From CAYNST01 sp964546435 (GTDB lineage: Bacteria; Pseudomonadota; Gammaproteobacteria; Pseudomonadales; Cellvibrionaceae): a stretch of DNA of 64,000 nt. The notes beneath the pieces were generated by a model. That model had not been told where the DNA came from and ran no database searches. It was given only the letters and a program-made list of their open reading frames with translations. The position numbers were made by a program, and so were the translations under genes. The DNA lies in NCBI GenBank assembly GCA_964546435.1, contig CAZJKJ010000001.1, forward strand, positions 62,001 through 126,000. Direction: 5' to 3'. Shown one piece after another: positions 60,957 to 64,000 of the stretch (positions are counted from its first letter, which is position 1; each line of letters opens with the position of its first letter).

Positions 60957-62447
60957 CTATATTGTTGCGATTAATTGCGCCGTATCGATTTTTCCATGAC
61001 TTGACAACGGTATTTGAGGTAGAAAGGATACCCCTCGCTGGATGTATTCTCGATCGAACCTCGTATCAAGCCAGGCTGAGAAATCCTTCTGATCATTGGG
61101 ATGATTTTCCTTTAGCACAACGAATAAATGAGCCACCTCGTTGCCATCTCTGTCATTGACGCCGACTACTTTGCATATTTCGACGTTGTCGTTCTCATAA
61201 ATGATAGCTTCCATATCCTTAGGGAAAATGCAGAATCCGGCCTGCTTTATCAGCTCCTTAACTCGTCCTTTAAAATAGAGAAGTCCGCTATCATCTTGTA
61301 AAAATAAATCACCTGTCGCCAACCAGTTGTCATCCCTATAGCTGCCGGCTATCACCTCTGCGCCCGCTGTACCCTCAGCGCGAAAATATTGCTGGAAAAC
61401 AGACGTTCCTCGGACATATAGCTGTCCGATCTGTCCTCGCGGCATTTCTCTCAGGTGGCGCTCACCGTTCTCTGCCACCACTTCTTCAAAGATCTTTGCA
61501 TCTAACCCTGGCATAGCAATACCAACGGAATCAGCATTTTCTAACGAGAGCTCATGCGGCAAATACGACACGCGCTTAGATTCGGTAAGTCCATACATTT
61601 TGCAGATGTGGACGTCGCTGTGAACCAGCTTGCGAAGGGCGTTGAACGACTTGACTGGAAAAGCCCCGCCAGTACTGGTTATGAGCCTTACGCTGTCAAT
61701 CCTCTTCTTGAAGGCATCCATATACTTAATCATGCTGGTAGCCAACGCCGGAACTAAAGGAAACACTGTGACGGAGTAGTTATTCACAGCGTTAACTAGA
61801 TTTATAGGATTGACCGGCCCCTCGTAGAGAACGAAGCGACATCCGGTGGCCAAACAAAAAAGTAGTTGATATAGGCCATAATCAAACGATAAGGGAGATA
61901 TGCCGATGATCACATCGTCCTTTGTGATATGAAGATAAGCAAGAATCCCCCTCAAAGCTGAAATCACGTTCGCGTGCGTCAGCATGATGCCCTTCGGCTG
62001 ACCAGTACTGCCCGATGTATAGATTATTAACGCTAAATCGACGCCGGTTAACTTAGGCTTCGACAGAAACTCGACTCGTGCGCGACCCGTCGATCTACCG
62101 CCGGCTTCTTGAAGCAATTGAAGCCTGGGGTCCAAAATATAACGAGCTCCACAATCATCTACTATCCGTTGTAGAGATTCCCTCGCGGTTTCCCGCTTGA
62201 CCGGTACCACGATACCACCGACACTCCAGATGGTCATCAAAGACTCAATGGTGCTCACCGAATTTTCTACCAATACGATGATTTTATCCTGATGTGAAAT
62301 GGATTCGTATGCAGCAATCGAATGTTTCACGGCCTCTTTTAATCCCTCGCCAGCAACTACATCTCCGCCGGTTGATGATATATGTCCGCTCCATCCATCA
62401 GTCAACGCAGCATCCACCAAGTCTTTGATCGTGAAAATACTGTCCAT
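60957..62447 (-). CDS. AMP-dependent acyl-CoA/ACP ligase
   Basis: 496 residues of the ANL superfamily. The P-loop-like IIYTSGSTGQPKG, the YGLTES motif, ATGDLFLQ, the hinge GRVKELIKQAG, and a C-terminal catalytic lysine in SSHGKID are all there. It activates a carboxylic acid as an acyl-AMP and passes it to CoA, a carrier protein, or another acceptor. No carrier protein is encoded in the visible part of this cluster. It lies 12 nt downstream of the ABC permease gene, so it shares its message. Confidence 0.9.
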   Translation of the reverse strand: MDSIFTIKDLVDAALTDGWSGHISSTGGDVVAGEGLKEAVKHSIAAYESISHQDKIIVLVENSVSTIESLMTIWSVGGIVVPVKRETARESLQRIVDDCGARYILDPRLQLLQEAGGRSTGRARVEFLSKPKLTGVDLALIIYTSGSTGQPKGIMLTHANVISALRGILAYLHITKDDVIIGISPLSFDYGLYQLLFCLATGCRFVLYEGPVNPINLVNAVNNYSVTVFPLVPALATSMIKYMDAFKKRIDSVRLITSTGGAFPVKSFNALRKLVHSDVHICKMYGLTESKRVSYLPHELSLENADSVGIAMPGLDAKIFEEVVAENGERHLREMPRGQIGQLYVRGTSVFQQYFRAEGTAGAEVIAGSYRDDNWLATGDLFLQDDSGLLYFKGRVKELIKQAGFCIFPKDMEAIIYENDNVEICKVVGVNDRDGNEVAHLFVVLKENHPNDQKDFSAWLDTRFDREYIQRGVSFLPQIPLSSHGKIDTAQLIATI

Positions 62448-62459
62448 AATAGCTCACCC

Positions 62460-63209
62460 CTATTCCCAGCGGAACGTCTTAATAGCAAGACCAAAAAGAA
62501 CTATCGTTGTTACTAACAAAACTGTGAATGGCATTAAATTGGCCGATAATGCCTCGCCATAATATATCTGAGCTTCTAACACATCGTATAAGTACGAGGC
62601 TGGGAGCGCCCTCGAAATCATATCTAACCAGTGAGGAAACAGTGTTTTGGGGAAAGTTGAACCGCTAAGAAATAGCATAATGAGAAAAACAACATTGCCG
62701 ACAGCAATTGCCGTTTGAGGCTTTTCACAAAATCGGACAATCAGAAAGCCTAAAGAACAGAACATCACTGTACCGATAAAAATCGTCAACAATAAAGAAA
62801 GGCCATTTCCGTTGATCGACGCCGAAAATAGGAATCTCGCGGCAATTACCACCAGTAAACTGCCGAGGATAGTAATGAGAACCTGTCGAAGTATTAACCC
62901 GCTGACAACATGGATGCTCGATAAATCCGTGACCTTAAGTCGCTTATAGACACCGCTGCACAGGTCAGCAGGAATGACGGTTACAATCGCAAAAAGCCCT
63001 CCAGACATAACTGTGATGACCACAACTCCAGCAACTAACGTTAACCGAGTATCGCCGCCGACTGCCTCTGGATCTAGAAGCATGCCTCCAAAGACCGACA
63101 TCATCAGTATGAGCATGAGTAAAGGGTACATAAAAGACCAGAACAGTGCCTGCTTGCTTCTGGACGCGACGACACACTGCATTGAAAAAAAGCTTGTCAG
63201 CTGATTCAC
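62460..63209 (-). CDS. ABC-2 type transporter permease
   Basis: 249 residues with about six hydrophobic segments (ALFWSFMYPLLMLILMMSVF, LTLVAGVVVITVMSGGLFAI, and others) in the ABC-2 pattern, ending in a membrane segment VLLVTTIVLFGLAI. Its start overlaps the ATPase stop by 4 nt, so both are made together and form one exporter. The substrate is presumably the island's product. Confidence 0.9.
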   Translation of the reverse strand: MNQLTSFFSMQCVVASRSKQALFWSFMYPLLMLILMMSVFGGMLLDPEAVGGDTRLTLVAGVVVITVMSGGLFAIVTVIPADLCSGVYKRLKVTDLSSIHVVSGLILRQVLITILGSLLVVIAARFLFSASINGNGLSLLLTIFIGTVMFCSLGFLIVRFCEKPQTAIAVGNVVFLIMLFLSGSTFPKTLFPHWLDMISRALPASYLYDVLEAQIYYGEALSANLMPFTVLLVTTIVLFGLAIKTFRWE

Positions 63210-64000
63210 GTGTAAGAACCCTCACCTGTAAGCTCTACGAACACATCCTCAAGAGAAGATTTCCCTATTTTCAGATCCCTAATATTGAATGCGTCCGATA
63301 ATTCCTTGATCGACTGGAATAGCGTTGAGCTTAGACATGGAACCGAAAAATGATAAACGCCGTTTACATATCGCACGTTGTTAAATCCGAAGCCGTGCAA
63401 GCTAGTAACCTCAATCTCCCTCTCCGTCTTAACTTCGACTCGGTAATGATTATTGTGGTTGCTAATGATATCGCTGGGCTTGTCCGTTACTACTATTTCT
63501 CCGCTCTTTAGAATTGACACGCGGTCAGCCAAGGCTTCCGCTTCTTCTATGTAATGAGTGGAAAATACAATAGCTTTCCCCTGCTGCTTTAGTGAACGGA
63601 TCAAGTCCCATATCTGGTGTCTCACCTGAGGATCCAAAGCCGTTGAAGGTTCATCAAAAAACAGCACGTCAGGATCATTGATGAGCGACAGAACAATAGA
63701 TATCTGTTGTTTTTGGCCTCCGGAAAGGTCTTTAAACTGCACATCTAACTTATCCGAAAGATTCACTGCTTCCAGATAGCTATCAATACTATTCGATTGA
63801 GATTTATAGAATTTACGGTAGAACTTGAGCAGCTCTTTAACAGTTAGAGTGTCGTAATAAACAGGGGTCTGAAATACGGTCCCTATCTCGAGTTTCCGCT
63901 TTGGAGCGCCAGTTTTGGAGTCATAGAGATTAATAGTCCCGTCGTCGTAGCTCCTCAGCCCCATAAGGATCTCGAGCGTTGTAGTTTTTCCAGAGCCGTT
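63206..64000 (-). CDS. ABC transporter ATP-binding protein (N-terminus outside window)
   Basis: The frame runs open to the window edge: the codons from 64000 read NGSGKTTTLEILMGLRSYDD, so the Walker A motif is at the very end and the N-terminal ~40 residues lie outside. The rest shows the Q-loop, the signature LSGGQKQQ, Walker B VLFFDEPSTALD and the H-loop STHYIEEAEAL. 265 codons are visible. It powers the ABC-2 permease. Starting at the internal Met at 63964 would lose the ATP-binding loop and is wrong. Confidence 0.93.
   Translation of the reverse strand, partial: NGSGKTTTLEILMGLRSYDDGTINLYDSKTGAPKRKLEIGTVFQTPVYYDTLTVKELLKFYRKFYKSQSNSIDSYLEAVNLSDKLDVQFKDLSGGQKQQISIVLSLINDPDVLFFDEPSTALDPQVRHQIWDLIRSLKQQGKAIVFSTHYIEEAEALADRVSILKSGEIVVTDKPSDIISNHNNHYRVEVKTEREIEVTSLHGFGFNNVRYVNGVYHFSVPCLSSTLFQSIKELSDAFNIRDLKIGKSSLEDVFVELTGEGSYT

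Overview
The window reads as the chromosome of a Gram-negative gammaproteobacterium, probably free-living or marine. Its core gene order supports this: mutS-fdxA-rpoS-nlpD-pcm-truD, a dnaX-ybaB-recR-rnd block with the SRP RNA gene just upstream, serC-serA, and the Kdo genes waaA and kdkA. Most of it is moderately GC-rich. The last ~9 kb (54.7-64.0 kb) is visibly AT-richer and has a different gene style, which suggests an acquired island.

Layout. 0-4.5 kb (minus): a small operon with a single-module NRPS-like protein (A-PCP-TE, specificity residues close to the glycine code), a BioF2-like GNAT, and a lipoprotein esterase cut by the window edge. 4.7-13 kb: mutS, fdxA, rpoS, nlpD, a DUF368 membrane protein (PopT-like), pcm and truD. 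surE, often found next to pcm, is absent. 13-24 kb: a phosphoribosyltransferase, a DUF1328 mini-protein, an unrecognised protein, waaA/kdkA, a glycosyltransferase, small secreted proteins, a TraT-like lipoprotein and a large VWA protein. 23.7-29.2 kb (minus): slyX, ycgN, ycgL, rnd, recR, ybaB, dnaX and ffs. dnaX carries a clear A-AAA-AAG programmed frameshift site with an immediate stop in the -1 frame. 29.3-34.2 kb: serA, a candidate plus-strand small RNA, serC and a YgiQ radical-SAM protein.

34.4-49.5 kb is the most striking region: eleven tightly packed minus-strand genes forming a type II (discrete-protein) fatty acid/polyketide-like pathway. In transcription order they are an ACP fused to a zinc ribbon, ketosynthase, degenerate ketosynthase (Cys to Ala), ketosynthase, second degenerate ketosynthase (Cys to Asp), a class III aminotransferase fused to an acyl-ACP-reductase-like domain, FabG, a second SDR, a DUF1302-like outer-membrane barrel, a LolA-like periplasmic protein, and an RND/MMPL exporter. 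My reading is a pathway that builds an acyl chain on the ACP, releases it reductively as an aldehyde, transaminates it to a long-chain amine, and exports it to the outer membrane. The layout recalls aryl-polyene clusters, but the ammonia lyase, dehydratases and acyltransferases are missing and the amine-forming fusion is added.

49.6-54.2 kb: a flavodoxin-fold quinone reductase, rdgC and hrpB. 54.7-64.0 kb (minus): a second biosynthetic island with an AsnB-type amidotransferase, a decayed IS5-family transposase, a GT2 glycosyltransferase, a protein that looks like a degenerate thiolase half, a KAS III-like enzyme, an AMP-dependent acyl ligase, and an ABC-2 exporter whose ATPase runs off the end of the window.
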